Source: Fretibacterium sp. OH1220_COT-178
GTDB lineage: Bacteria; Synergistota; Synergistia; Synergistales; Aminobacteriaceae
Direction of reading: 5' to 3'
DNA length: 59,624 nucleotides
NCBI RefSeq assembly: GCF_003860125.1
Contig: NZ_RQYL01000017.1
Span: 1-59,624 of the forward strand
In this document: piece by piece, positions 16,515 to 24,916 of the stretch
Position numbering within the stretch: the stretch's first letter is position 1
Layout of the letters: the number at the start of each line of letters is the position of its first letter
Translations under genes and position numbers: made by a program
Notes under the pieces: generated by a model
Told to the model about the DNA's origin: nothing
Databases searched by the model: none
Seen by the model: only the letters and a program-made list of their open reading frames with translations

Positions 16515-17257
16515 GCCGGCACCTCCGCAAACGTCCGTCCGGAGGGCCCGGCCCCAAGGAGGGGGTCCCTCCACTCGCCGCTCCGCCACGCCTCCGGAGA
16601 GCCCACGAAGAGCAGGCGGCGGGCCATCACCGCCACCCGCGTCGCGCGCTCCCCCACCTCGTCGAGGTCGTGGGAGACCATCACGATCGTGGTCCTCCGC
16701 TCCCGGTGAAGCCGGGCGAGGAGGTCGTAGAAGCTGCGCTTGCTGTCGGTGTCCAGACCGGAGCAGGGCTCGTCCAGGAACAGCAGCTCGGGCTGCCGGC
16801 ACATCGCCCGCGCCAGAAGGACGCGCTGCATCTGACCGCCCGACAGCTTGCCGATGCGCCGATCCGCCAGATCCGCGATCTCGAAGGCCGACAGGGCCGC
16901 CGCCGCGGCCGTCTTGTCGGCGTGGGTGTAGAAGGGCGCGCGCCGGCCCCGGCGTTGAGTTCCGGTCATCACGATCTCACGCACCGTCGCGGGGAAATCG
17001 CGGTCCGCCCTCTCGATCTGGGGCACATAGGCCGTGCCCTCCAACCCGGACCTCAGCTCGATACGGCCTCCCGCCAGAGGCGTCAGGCCCAGGATGCCGC
17101 GAATCAGGGTGCTCTTCCCCGAGCCGTTGGCCCCGACGAGGCACAGGAAGTCCCCCTCGGAGACGTCGAGGGAGACCCTCTCCACCGCGAGGAGGGAACC
17201 GTACGCGATGGAGACGTCCGAGAGCGCCAAAAGTGTCCTGTTTTCCGGGCAACTCAC
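16511..17257 (-). CDS. znuC: Zinc ABC transporter ATP-binding protein ZnuC
   Basis: This 248-residue ATPase drives zinc import. Walker A is GANGSGKST (about 41-49), the ABC signature LSGGQMQRVLLARA lies at about 147-160, and Walker B with catalytic Glu is LLFLDEP. The switch His is in VSHDLDEVG. I chose GTG at 17257 because GAGGTG is correctly spaced and the next upstream gene stops at 17272. The open frame runs further upstream but over the znuA gene in another frame. It lies between znuA and znuB. Confidence 0.93.
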   Translation of the reverse strand: MSCPENRTLLALSDVSIAYGSLLAVERVSLDVSEGDFLCLVGANGSGKSTLIRGILGLTPLAGGRIELRSGLEGTAYVPQIERADRDFPATVREIVMTGTQRRGRRAPFYTHADKTAAAAALSAFEIADLADRRIGKLSGGQMQRVLLARAMCRQPELLFLDEPCSGLDTDSKRSFYDLLARLHRERRTTIVMVSHDLDEVGERATRVAVMARRLLFVGSPEAWRSGEWRDPLLGAGPSGRTFAEVPA

Positions 17258-17271
17258 ATCGGCACCTCGCC

Positions 17272-18264
17272 TCAACGGGTCAGGGCCTTCTCGACGTTGT
17301 CCCGATTGGCCCTCATGATGTCCAGGAAGGTCACGCCCTTCTCGAACTCCTCCCGGGTCAGGTTGTGGGCCGTACTGAACAGCAGCAGCTCGGCCCCCGC
17401 CTGCTCGGCGATCGACTGCGCGACCTTGGGGATCACGAACTCCTCGTGGAAGAGGCTCCGGATCTCCTTCTTCTTCATGTACCGGATCACCTGGGCGATG
17501 CGCTGCACCCCCGGCTCGCCCTCCGAGGAGCACGTGTCGTAGGCCGTCACGTAGTTCAGCCCGTAGTGCTTGAGGAAATAGAGGTAGGCGAAACGCCCGC
17601 CGAACACCAGGGTCCGATGCCTGCCCTTCTTCACGATGGCGGCGAACTCCCCGTCCAGCTCGGCCAGCCGGGCCTTGTACGCCTCGGCGTTCTTCGTGTA
17701 GACTTCCGCGTGCTTCGGGTCGGCCTCGATCAGGCCGGCCAGGATCGTGTCCACCATCGTCTGGGCATGGCAGAGATCCAGCCAGATGTGGGGATCGTAC
17801 TCGTGATGATGGTGATGCGCCTCCTCCGCGTGCTCGTCCCGGCTCCGGACCGCATCCTTTTCGGCAGGGGCGTGATGGTGCTCGTGCTCATGCTCCTTCC
17901 GGAGCTCCACGCCCTGCGACGCGTCCACCACGATCAGCCTCTTGTTGTCCAGGCTCCGCACGATGCGCTCCGCCCAAGGCTCCATGTACTTGCCCGTGAA
18001 CACGAACACGTCCGCGTCGTTCAGCATCTTGATGTCGGACGGACGGGGTTCGAAGGTATGGCTCTCCACCCCGGGGGGCAGAAGCATCCGCACGACCGCC
18101 AGGTCCCCCGCGATCTGCCGCACGAAGTCGTACTGGGGAAAGAGGCTGCACACCACCGACAGCTTTTCCCCGGCCTCCGCCGCCCCCGCGGCGCCTCCAG
18201 TCCCCAAAGCCAGAGCAAGGGCCAAGGACAAAAACCCCGCCGCAAACGTTCTCGAAATCCTCAA
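17272..18264 (-). CDS. znuA: Zinc-binding periplasmic lipid-free protein ZnuA
   Basis: This 330-residue cluster A-I metal-binding protein captures zinc in the periplasm. The signal peptide is RISRTFAAGFLSLALALAL at the N terminus. A charged His-rich loop (HEHEHHH and HHHHHEYDPHIW, about 126-158) is typical of zinc-specific members. The likely start is TTG at 18264, 9 bases after GGGAGG, and this puts the signal peptide at the very N terminus. An ATG at 18294 is possible but would place the ribosome site inside the gene. Metal ligands include the His in ESHTFEPRPSD and the later DPHIW. Confidence 0.92.
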   Translation of the reverse strand: MRISRTFAAGFLSLALALALGTGGAAGAAEAGEKLSVVCSLFPQYDFVRQIAGDLAVVRMLLPPGVESHTFEPRPSDIKMLNDADVFVFTGKYMEPWAERIVRSLDNKRLIVVDASQGVELRKEHEHEHHHAPAEKDAVRSRDEHAEEAHHHHHEYDPHIWLDLCHAQTMVDTILAGLIEADPKHAEVYTKNAEAYKARLAELDGEFAAIVKKGRHRTLVFGGRFAYLYFLKHYGLNYVTAYDTCSSEGEPGVQRIAQVIRYMKKKEIRSLFHEEFVIPKVAQSIAEQAGAELLLFSTAHNLTREEFEKGVTFLDIMRANRDNVEKALTR

Positions 18265-18295
18265 AATCGGTAACCTCCCAAAACGAAATGACATC

Positions 18296-18315
18296 GGCGT
18301 TTCCGTAAAAACGCC
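18296..18315 (-). other. Inverted repeat in the zur-znuA gap
   Basis: GGCGTTT and AAACGCC form 7-bp arms around 6 bases in the short gap ahead of znuA. It may be an mRNA hairpin or a secondary operator. The evidence is symmetry only. Confidence 0.35.
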
Positions 18316-18338
18316 CGTACACACGGCCCGGAGACGGT

Positions 18339-18770
18339 TCACGGACGACGACGCCTGACGCACCCCGGACACGTCCCGTAAAGGATGAGCTTGCTCTCGT
18401 CGATCGAGAGGGCATTCTGGTCCGCAAACCGGTGAAAGGCCTCCCGGAGAGGCTCGCCGTCGAAGTGAAGCATCGTCCCGCACGACTCGCAGAGGAGGTG
18501 GCAATCCCCCTCCGCCGGCTCGGCCAGGTACTCGAAACGGGCCGGCCCGCCCTCGGGCCCCCGGTAGCGCCGCACGCGCCCCGCGTCCTCGAGCTCGGAC
18601 AAATAGCGGTAGACCGTCGCCTTGCTGACGGGGGTGCCCGAACCCTTCAGCCGGTCCACGAGCGCCTCCGCGGTCAGGTGAACCCCCTTCATGCCGTCCA
18701 GACACCGCAGGATCAAGTTTTTTTGTCTCGTGCACCTTCGGGAATCATGGGGGCCTTTCCCTTCCACCAC
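18339..18770 (-). CDS. zur: Fur-family zinc regulator Zur
   Basis: This 143-residue DNA-binding repressor starts with GTG at 18770, 9 bases after GGAGG. The winged helix includes GTPVSKATVYRYLSELEDAG (about 48-67). The C-terminal metal domain has CHLLCESCGTMLHFDG and ends LYGTCPGC, giving the two Cys pairs of a structural zinc site. It is first in an operon with znuACB, which argues for Zur rather than Fur or PerR. A palindrome overlaps its own promoter (18818-18845), so it probably represses itself and the transporter when zinc is plentiful. Confidence 0.88.
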   Translation of the reverse strand: MVEGKGPHDSRRCTRQKNLILRCLDGMKGVHLTAEALVDRLKGSGTPVSKATVYRYLSELEDAGRVRRYRGPEGGPARFEYLAEPAEGDCHLLCESCGTMLHFDGEPLREAFHRFADQNALSIDESKLILYGTCPGCVRRRRP

Positions 18771-18817
18771 CGTCCGTGTCCTCCTTCCTGCAATTGAGAC
18801 GCAGAATCAACAAGACA

Positions 18818-18845
18818 ACAAAATATCTCCATGGAGGCATTTTGT
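18818..18845 (-). promoter_or_regulatory. Palindromic operator candidate (Zur box) over the zur-znu promoter
   Basis: The 28 bases read ACAAAAT, two bases, CTCCATGGAG, two bases, ATTTTGT, which is symmetric except for the two-base gaps. It covers nearly the whole core promoter. The AT-rich arms and position fit a Fur-family repressor site, but the sequence has not been matched to a known Zur consensus. Confidence 0.65.
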
Positions 18846-18848
18846 CAA
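18820..18848 (-). promoter_or_regulatory. Promoter of the zur-znuACB operon
   Basis: On the minus strand a perfect -35 TTGACA (18843-18848) is followed after 17 bases by -10 TATTTT (18820-18825). It overlaps the 28-bp palindrome. Confidence 0.75.
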
Positions 18849-18961
18849 GAAAAAGATCGCCTTGCCATCGAGGAGAATGGAGCGCGAGGGGAGGAAGCCG
18901 TCCCCGAACCGAGCGCCCCCGAAAGGGCGCGCCCCCGCCGGTATCGGCGAGGGCGCAGCGG

Positions 18962-20080
18962 CTAAGGCAGGACCTCGAACAGCTCCGGCTCGCTCAGGGC
19001 AAGCTGCGCGAACTCGAGCTGAAGCCGCCGGCGCTCCGGCTCCTCGCCAAACGCACCCGGGGCACCGGCCTTGCGCTCGCAGAGCGCAAAATACCCGTGC
19101 GGGACGTACCGGTCCTTCAGGACAAAGGTCATCGGCTCGCGGCCGGGCAGCGCGAACCGGAAGGCGAAGGCCCCGCTTCCCATCGGGGCCCTAGGGGCGC
19201 CGAGCCCCTCGGCCCACCCGAAGTCGAAGGCCGCCCGCCCCTCGCCGAAGCCGCGGAACAGATACTCCAGGCCATCCAGAATCCCCGGGCCGCGGGCCCC
19301 GGCCGTCACCCCGACCGAGCGGCGCTCGAACGCATCGACGCCCGCGTGCCTTCCGAGCTGGCGCACCAGCGACCAGACCAGACAGAGGCCGCACAGGGCC
19401 GCATTTCCGTGATGGCGGCGGAGGCTCTCCACCGTCACCGCATACGTCCCGCGATCGATCAGGCTCAGGGAGCCCGCATCCCCCAGCAGGGGCGGCTCGG
19501 CCCCCTCCGGCAGGACCTCGGCCGCCCTGGCGCCGTGGACGACGAAGAGCTCCGAGGGGTCGAGGACCAGGACCGCGGAAGCGATGGCGCGCCGCAGCTC
19601 CAGGGCGCGCGCCTCCACGGCCTCCGGGTCCCCACGGCCGTGGTGCAGGTCCTCGGTGACGGCATAGAACTCCTCAGGGACCAGCCCCGGCCGAAGCGAG
19701 AACTCCGCGCATCCGCCATCCTGCAGGAACCGGAAGAAGAAGTGTCCCTCCACGGGGGCGGGCACGGTCCCCTGGGGGACCGGAAGGCCCAGATCCAGCC
19801 GGTAGCGGTCCCGCGACACGCTCCTCAGGACCATCTCCGCCGCGTCCCGAAACCCGCCGCCCGGAAAGGGGGTCTCGACCGTGCAGCGCTCGCGAACGAA
19901 GTTCCCGCCCCCGGGAAAGAGCAGCTGCTGGGCCAGGGTCAGGGCCTTGAACCCCAGAGCGACGCCGGCGGGATACCGCCCCCCGTGAAAGGCGGCGACA
20001 TCCCCGTACTCGGCAAGCAGCCGAACGGAATCCGACTCGAAGGGGATGGAGAGCCCTTCCGGGGCCAGACAGCCTTCCAT
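18962..20080 (-). CDS. Tandem FmdE-like domain protein in an ABC transporter operon
   Basis: This encodes 372 residues. The first half has AAFHGGRYPAGVALGFKAL (about 29-47), related to the F-H-G-H-x-C-P-G motif that opens FmdE domains, but the second His and the Cys are replaced. The second half repeats the pattern with RRHHGNAALCGLCLVWSL and TAGARGPGILDGLEYLF. FmdE-like proteins bind metals or small molecules; none has a settled general role. The start ATG overlaps the stop of the binding-protein gene, so it is the last gene of the transporter operon and may act on the imported compound. The second-domain call is weaker than the first. Confidence 0.65.
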   Translation of the reverse strand: MEGCLAPEGLSIPFESDSVRLLAEYGDVAAFHGGRYPAGVALGFKALTLAQQLLFPGGGNFVRERCTVETPFPGGGFRDAAEMVLRSVSRDRYRLDLGLPVPQGTVPAPVEGHFFFRFLQDGGCAEFSLRPGLVPEEFYAVTEDLHHGRGDPEAVEARALELRRAIASAVLVLDPSELFVVHGARAAEVLPEGAEPPLLGDAGSLSLIDRGTYAVTVESLRRHHGNAALCGLCLVWSLVRQLGRHAGVDAFERRSVGVTAGARGPGILDGLEYLFRGFGEGRAAFDFGWAEGLGAPRAPMGSGAFAFRFALPGREPMTFVLKDRYVPHGYFALCERKAGAPGAFGEEPERRRLQLEFAQLALSEPELFEVLP

Positions 20081-21015
20081 CAGCGGACCACCAGAGAGGC
20101 GGGGTCCACGAATCGGGTGGCCAGCCCCTCGTCCACGAGGAAGCGCATGGTCCTCTCCAGCTCGGCGAGGTCCTCCGGCCGCACCGTGGGGTCGAAGTCG
20201 TAGAGCTTCGCCATTTCCCGCACCTGCTCGGGCGAGAGCCCCGTCTCCTCGCTCGCGATCTTCACGGTCTCCTCCGGGTGCTCCTCGGCATAGGCCAGGG
20301 CCCTTCGGTGGACGTCGACCATCCGCTTCGCCAGGTCGCCCTGCTCCTTCAGCGCCTCACCGCTCACCCCGACGACGATGGTGCCCTCGACCAGCCCCTC
20401 GCCGTTGAAGAGCACGCGCGCGCCGCCCTCCAGGGCCTTCAGGGCCAGGGGCCCCGCGGCCAGCGCCCCGTCGATCGAGCCGCTCATCAGGGCCGCGACG
20501 GCGGCGGGGATCCCCATCTCGATGTGCTCCACCCGAGAGGCCTCCACCCCCTCCCGCTTCAGGCCCGCCAGGAGCAGCTGGTGCAGCACCGTCCCCTTGG
20601 GGCCGGCGACCTTTTTGCCCTCGAGGTCGGCGGCGCTGCGGATCGCGGGGTCCTTGACCACCAGACAGAAGCTCTTGGGGGAGCGGGAGTAGATCCCCGC
20701 GATGCGGATGTCCAGCCCCTGTGCGGCGGCGATCAGAAGGGACGTCCCGCCGATGCAGTTGGCGACCTGGACCGACCCTGCGGCCATCGCCTGGGACTGC
20801 TGCGCACCGGACGTGATCTCCGGGTGGGAGACCGAGTAGCCCAAGGGGCCGAACTCCGCCTCCAGCAGCCCCAGGCGTTTCTCCAGAATGGAGGGGATGT
20901 TGAGCGGCGACTTCACGTAGGTGATCGCCAGCGACTTCTCCGCCGCCCCGGCTCCGGCCGAGAGCAGACACAGGGACATGAGAACACCGAGCCCAAGAGC
21001 AAAAACCTTCTTCAT
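20080..21015 (-). CDS. ABC transporter substrate-binding protein, NMT1/SsuA type
   Basis: This 311-residue periplasmic binding protein has a signal peptide (MKKVFALGLGVLMSLCLLS...AGA). The mature part follows the NMT1/SsuA/TauA fold with YVKSPLNIPSILEKRLGLL and LEGKKVAGPKGTVLHQLLL. This family binds sulfonates, nitrate, thiamine precursors and other small anions, so the substrate is open. The ATG at 21015 has AAGGAGG and overlaps the stop of the ATPase gene by 4 bases. It sits between the ATPase and the FmdE-like protein, which is an unusual order for the family. Confidence 0.87.
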   Translation of the reverse strand: MKKVFALGLGVLMSLCLLSAGAGAAEKSLAITYVKSPLNIPSILEKRLGLLEAEFGPLGYSVSHPEITSGAQQSQAMAAGSVQVANCIGGTSLLIAAAQGLDIRIAGIYSRSPKSFCLVVKDPAIRSAADLEGKKVAGPKGTVLHQLLLAGLKREGVEASRVEHIEMGIPAAVAALMSGSIDGALAAGPLALKALEGGARVLFNGEGLVEGTIVVGVSGEALKEQGDLAKRMVDVHRRALAYAEEHPEETVKIASEETGLSPEQVREMAKLYDFDPTVRPEDLAELERTMRFLVDEGLATRFVDPASLVVR

Positions 21016-21785
21016 GATCGTCCTCCTTCATGTCGGGGCCGAGAGGCCCCCTCAAAAAACGGAAGCGCGACGCCGGACCCAGCGTCGCCCAGCTCTATGG
21101 CGGCCAGTATCCGCTCGCGCAGCTCCATGCGCGCCTCCGCGGAAAGCTCCCCGTCGACGCCGAACGTCCCCGCGAAGCGCCCCTCCCTCAGCACCACGAC
21201 ACGCTCGGCGAGCGTCAGAGCCTCGTCGATGTCGTGGGTCACGAACACGATCGTCCGGCCCCCCTCCCGCCACAGGCGCAGCAGGTCGGCCTGAAGCGTC
21301 CTGCGCGTGAACCAGTCCAGGGCTCCGAAGGGCTCGTCCATCAGGATCAGCCTGGGCCGGCAGAAGAGCGTCCGCCCCAGCGCAACCCTTTGGGCCATGC
21401 CCCCGGAGAGCTCGTGGGGCAGACAGCGGGCGAAATCCGCCAGCCCCAGGGTGCGCAGGATCCCGTCCGCGTCCCCGAAGTCCCCGGCCGGCCCGCCGGC
21501 CCGGGCGGCAAAGCGGACGTTCTCGGCGACCGAGAGCCAGGGCATGAGGCGCGGCTCCTGAAAGACGTACCCCACCTGCCGCCGCGGAACGGAACGGACG
21601 ATCCGGCCCCCGGACTCCCGCTCCAGCCCGGCGATCAAACGCAGAAGCGTGGTCTTGCCGCAGCCGCTCCTGCCCACCAGCGCGGTGAAGGACCCCTCCG
21701 AAAACTCCAGGCTGACCCCGCGCAGGGCCTCCACCGCTCCGCCCCGGCCGCGGTAGACCTTCGAGACCTCCTCGACGCGCACCAC
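21012..21785 (-). CDS. ABC transporter ATP-binding protein, SsuB/TauB type
   Basis: This 257-residue ATPase of the NMT1-type importer has Walker A GRSGCGKTT (about 38-46), signature LSGGMAQRVALGR and Walker B LILMDEPFGALD. The Q-loop is YVFQEPRLMPW. The start is a pair of GTG codons at 21785, with GGAGGGG upstream. It follows the permease gene by one base and overlaps the binding-protein gene, so all four genes are one transcript. Confidence 0.93.
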   Translation of the reverse strand: MVRVEEVSKVYRGRGGAVEALRGVSLEFSEGSFTALVGRSGCGKTTLLRLIAGLERESGGRIVRSVPRRQVGYVFQEPRLMPWLSVAENVRFAARAGGPAGDFGDADGILRTLGLADFARCLPHELSGGMAQRVALGRTLFCRPRLILMDEPFGALDWFTRRTLQADLLRLWREGGRTIVFVTHDIDEALTLAERVVVLREGRFAGTFGVDGELSAEARMELRERILAAIELGDAGSGVALPFFEGASRPRHEGGRS

Positions 21786-21786
21786 C

Positions 21787-22560
21787 TCAGGCCCCTCCTT
21801 CCGGGGCGCTCCAGGGGAACAGGCGCCCGGACAGGGCCCCGAGGGCCCGGTCCGAGAGGGCGCCGACGCAGCCCAGGACGATGACGCCGCAAAGGATGGT
21901 GTCCGACCGGGAGAGGGTCTCGGCCTCGCGGATCATGTAGCCGATGCCCGAGGCGGCGGCCACGATCTCCGCGCCGATCAGCGACCTCCAGCTGTAGGAG
22001 AGCGCCAGGCGCACGCCGACGAGGAAATAGGGGAAGAACGCGGGGAACGCGACGTGACGGAAAAGGGCGGGCGGCGTGAACGAGAGCACGCGCCCCACCT
22101 CCAGAAGGCGGCGGTCGACCTGGCGGATGCCGCTCTCCACGTTCAGGAGCACGGGAAAGAAGCTGGCCATGACGACGACGGCGATCCGGGACGCCTCGCC
22201 GATCCCGAAGCCCAGGATCAGGAGCGGCACGACGGCCAGGGGCGGGATCTGCCGCAGGAAGTTCAGCGGCGGGCGGACGAGGGCGGAGAAAAGGGGCAGC
22301 AGCGCAAGCGCGACCCCCGTGGGAAAGGCGATGAGGACGGCGATCCCGAAGCCGCAGAGCACCCGGAACAGGCTGGCCCCCAGGTGGCGGAGCAAAACCC
22401 CGTTCTCCAGCAGCTGCACCATGCGCGCCGCGACCACGGCGGGCGAGGGGAACAGAAAATGGTTCCACCCGGGCGCCGTGCTCGCCGCGTACCAGAGGCC
22501 GATGATGCCGACGAAGCCCAGAATGGGCAGGATGCGCTTGCAGGGACGGTGTTCGTTCAT
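21787..22560 (-). CDS. ABC transporter permease, SsuC/TauC type
   Basis: This 257-residue membrane protein has six hydrophobic segments and the coupling-loop region VESGIRQVDRRLLEVGRVLS (about 141-160). The residues LIGAEIVAAASGIGYMI are typical of SsuC-like permeases. The ATG at 22560 is the first gene of the operon. A promoter candidate lies just upstream at 22646-22693. Confidence 0.92.
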   Translation of the reverse strand: MNEHRPCKRILPILGFVGIIGLWYAASTAPGWNHFLFPSPAVVAARMVQLLENGVLLRHLGASLFRVLCGFGIAVLIAFPTGVALALLPLFSALVRPPLNFLRQIPPLAVVPLLILGFGIGEASRIAVVVMASFFPVLLNVESGIRQVDRRLLEVGRVLSFTPPALFRHVAFPAFFPYFLVGVRLALSYSWRSLIGAEIVAAASGIGYMIREAETLSRSDTILCGVIVLGCVGALSDRALGALSGRLFPWSAPEGGA

Positions 22561-22645
22561 GATTCCGAATCGTTTCTCCAGCCGGGGGCCGCCGGACCTC
22601 CCCTAGACGACGGATCTCCCGGAGGGGTCGGGGCTGCGGCGACGG

Positions 22646-22693
22646 CGTATTTTGTTTAACAAGACAAACATACTACCACGGAGAAACCCCCTG
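22646..22693 (-). promoter_or_regulatory. Promoter region of the NMT1-type ABC operon
   Basis: On the minus strand TTGACA (about 22687-22692) is followed by a TATGTT-like -10 after a long spacer of about 19 bases. An inverted repeat TTTGT-7-ACAAA lies just downstream and may be an operator. The spacing is not ideal. Confidence 0.45.
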
Positions 22694-22801
22694 TCAAGGG
22701 AGCGGGGGCAAAGGTGCGCGGGAGATCGGCATGAGAGCGCTCGCGGAGGCCGCACAGACCACGGGCCCGCGCGTTCTCCGCGAACATTCGATTCAGGAAG
22801 T

Positions 22802-22846
22802 CCCGGGCGGTCCCCCGGGAGCACGCCTCCGGGGGGACCGCCCGGG
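22802..22846 (-). terminator. GC-rich hairpin after pckA
   Basis: Arms CCCGGGCGGTCCCCC and GGGGGACCGCCCGGG form a very strong hairpin directly after the pckA stop codon. There is no clear T run, so termination efficiency is uncertain. Confidence 0.6.
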
Positions 22847-22848
22847 CC

Positions 22849-24501
22849 TCAGCGCATCTCGTCGACGAGCTGCTGCAGGACCTCCCGAGCGTCGTCCGGA
22901 AGCGCGTCTATGCCGCCGCGCTCCTCCGCTCGGGACGAGACGAAGTCCAGGCGGTCCTGGAACCGGGCCCGGAGCTGGCCGCGATAGGCCTCATCCTTCG
23001 GATCGATATCGAAGTCCGGGAGCTCGAGCGTCCTCATTCCCGTGAAGCCCCCGAAGGGCACCCACTGCGCCCGCCCCTCGACGATCGCCTCGAGGATGGA
23101 GAGGGTGTGGGCGGGCCGGACCTTGGTCCCCATGAAGTCCCCCGTGTTGAGGACGTAGCAGTCCACGCCGTCGGCGATCAGGCTTTTGAAGCGCTCGTAG
23201 TCCATCCCCAGGGGATAGGTGCGGAAGGGGTTGGCGTAGGGCTCGCAGACCAAAGCGTTGGGGTCGACCCCGGGCGCCAGGCGTTCCGCGCTGGTGCGCT
23301 TGGTGGCGAGGGTCGCCCCCATCACCGCCCCCAGGGAGGACCCCTCCAGCTTCAGGACCGGCGGGATCGTCGGGTCGCGCATCAGCCAGAAGATGGCGTT
23401 CAGAGGCTCGTCGATGCGGTCGATGCGGTTGGGGGTCCACAGGCGGGACTTCACGGCCCGGCCGTTCCCGTTGCGCAGGTCCTCCGTGACGGCGATCCTC
23501 CTTCCGTCCGGCGTCACGGTGGCCCCGCAGTTCTGCATCGTCACGAGGTACCTGTTGGCCTCGCAGCCGATGGGATAGTCCTGCACCTTGTCGAAGTAGG
23601 ACGGCTCGAGCGCGATGGCGTACTTGTCCCGGACGTTGACGACCAGGGCGTCGTCGTGCAGGACCGTGATGTCGTACTTGCCGCCGTGGGCCGCGTGGGT
23701 GAGGGTGGACTTGCCGGAGCCGGACAGGCCGAAGACGGCCATGACGAACTTCCTTCCCGACCGCGTGGTGTAGCGCTTCAGCCCGCCGTGGCAGGCGGCG
23801 TAGCCGTTGCGGGCGGCGATCCCCCAGGCCAGGGTCAGGGTCCCCTTCTTCAGCTCCCCGAAGTAGCGCAGGCCCAGGACGGCCGCGCAGTTCTCCTCCG
23901 GCGAGAAGAACGCCAGCCCCAGCGGGAAGTCCGGGTGCGTCCAGTCGGGGTCCGCAAAGATGAAGATGTCGCCGTCGACATCCGAGACCGGCCGGGAACG
24001 GGCGTACATCCCGCGGTATCGCTCGTTGTCGTGCTGGAAGTTGAGCATCCAGCTGTAGAGGTTGTTCTCGAAACCCCTCGGCAGGGCCAGGTGCGCCTTC
24101 ACCATGAAGTCCTCATCCAGCCCGACGTAGGCGTCCGCCGTGTAGAGCGTCCGGCCGCGCAGCCCGTAGACCGCCTCGCGCAGGAGCCCCGCCATCCTGC
24201 CGACGTCCACGCCGGGATGCCCCACGATGCGGCGGGCGGCGGCGGTCCGGCCGAAGATCGTGCCGTCGTTGAAGAGCAGGACGTTGGCCCCCGGCGGGAG
24301 CTCCAGCTCCTCGGGACGGTAGACGGACATGCCCGTCAGCTCCACCGTTCCGGGACTGGCCTTCGCCAGGGCATAGGCCTCCTTCAGGGCCCTCACCTTC
24401 TCGACGTTGTTGCCGTAGAACAGCGTCTCCACCGTGGTCCGGACGGGCGTTTTGTGGACCCTCCCGAAGCTCTCCGCATCGTAAGCGCCAATCGTAGCCA
24501 T
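22849..24501 (-). CDS. pckA: Phosphoenolpyruvate carboxykinase (ATP)
   Basis: This 550-residue cytoplasmic enzyme interconverts oxaloacetate and phosphoenolpyruvate with ATP/ADP. The P-loop GLSGSGKST lies at about 258-266 and the metal-binding HDDALV at about 281-286. The segment YGGEMKK of textbook enzymes is replaced here by RYFGELKKG at about 215-223, still carrying the metal-binding Lys. The substrate-site Arg region FGRTAAARRIVG is near 83-94. The length fits ATP-type PckA. The ATG at 24501 follows GGGGG. In an amino-acid-using anaerobe it likely serves gluconeogenesis or ATP formation. Confidence 0.93.
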   Translation of the reverse strand: MATIGAYDAESFGRVHKTPVRTTVETLFYGNNVEKVRALKEAYALAKASPGTVELTGMSVYRPEELELPPGANVLLFNDGTIFGRTAAARRIVGHPGVDVGRMAGLLREAVYGLRGRTLYTADAYVGLDEDFMVKAHLALPRGFENNLYSWMLNFQHDNERYRGMYARSRPVSDVDGDIFIFADPDWTHPDFPLGLAFFSPEENCAAVLGLRYFGELKKGTLTLAWGIAARNGYAACHGGLKRYTTRSGRKFVMAVFGLSGSGKSTLTHAAHGGKYDITVLHDDALVVNVRDKYAIALEPSYFDKVQDYPIGCEANRYLVTMQNCGATVTPDGRRIAVTEDLRNGNGRAVKSRLWTPNRIDRIDEPLNAIFWLMRDPTIPPVLKLEGSSLGAVMGATLATKRTSAERLAPGVDPNALVCEPYANPFRTYPLGMDYERFKSLIADGVDCYVLNTGDFMGTKVRPAHTLSILEAIVEGRAQWVPFGGFTGMRTLELPDFDIDPKDEAYRGQLRARFQDRLDFVSSRAEERGGIDALPDDAREVLQQLVDEMR

Positions 24502-24686
24502 CTCCGCAATCCCCCTTCGTCACAGAGCGTCGCCGGCCCCCCTGCAGCAGGCCCGCGCGTCCGGAGCCCTCCGCCGCAAAACGGAAGAGCCCGGGCAGGC
24601 GCAGCCAAAAACTGCCGCGCTTTTCAGGAATATGATACATCTTATCCCTCCAAAATACGCGGTCCCGTTTCGATCGGCGGACTCCG

Positions 24687-24715
24687 TTGACATCCCCCCC
24701 TTTCCTCTCTATAAT
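24687..24715 (+). promoter_or_regulatory. Near-perfect sigma-70 promoter for the DUF3798 leader
   Basis: TTGACA (24687-24692) and TATAAT (24710-24715) match the consensus exactly with a 17-base spacer. The start of transcription should be near 24722, giving a leader of about 195 bases. Confidence 0.88.
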
Positions 24716-24721
24716 GGCGGG

Positions 24722-24889
24722 ACAATTTACGAAGGCTGCAAACAGAGTAGGCCATGCGCGTCAAGTGTCCGCAGATGGGATGTCGCTGCGGAACGAAACG
24801 AGGGATCGTACGATGCGTGGCTGCGTCCGCTGTTGAGGTTCAAGCTACACTCATCGCGGAGCGCTGTCGAGGACAGTGCTCTTTTTGTT
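24722..24889 (+). ncRNA. Structured leader ending in a terminator: attenuator, riboswitch or small RNA
   Basis: The leader contains a 7-bp hairpin (TCCGCAG and CTGCGGA) and a palindrome ATCGTACGAT. It ends in a 10-bp terminator stem (24859-24868 with 24872-24881, 3-base loop) followed by TTTTTG. The next gene starts 28 bases later. I do not recognise a known riboswitch class. It could equally be a free small RNA with its own promoter. Confidence 0.55.
24859..24887 (+). terminator. Intrinsic terminator inside the DUF3798 leader
   Basis: A 10-bp stem (GAGCGCTGTC and GACAGTGCTC, one G-T pair) with loop GAG is followed by five T residues. Its place between a strong promoter and the ribosome site suggests conditional read-through. 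Confidence 0.8.
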
Positions 24890-24916
24890 CGCCTCCATCA
24901 AGATGAGGTGATCGTC

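Noticed and set aside
24859-24887. Known riboswitch class in the DUF3798 leader
   Set aside because: I looked for cobalamin, TPP, glycine and c-di-GMP core motifs and saw none, so no class is named.
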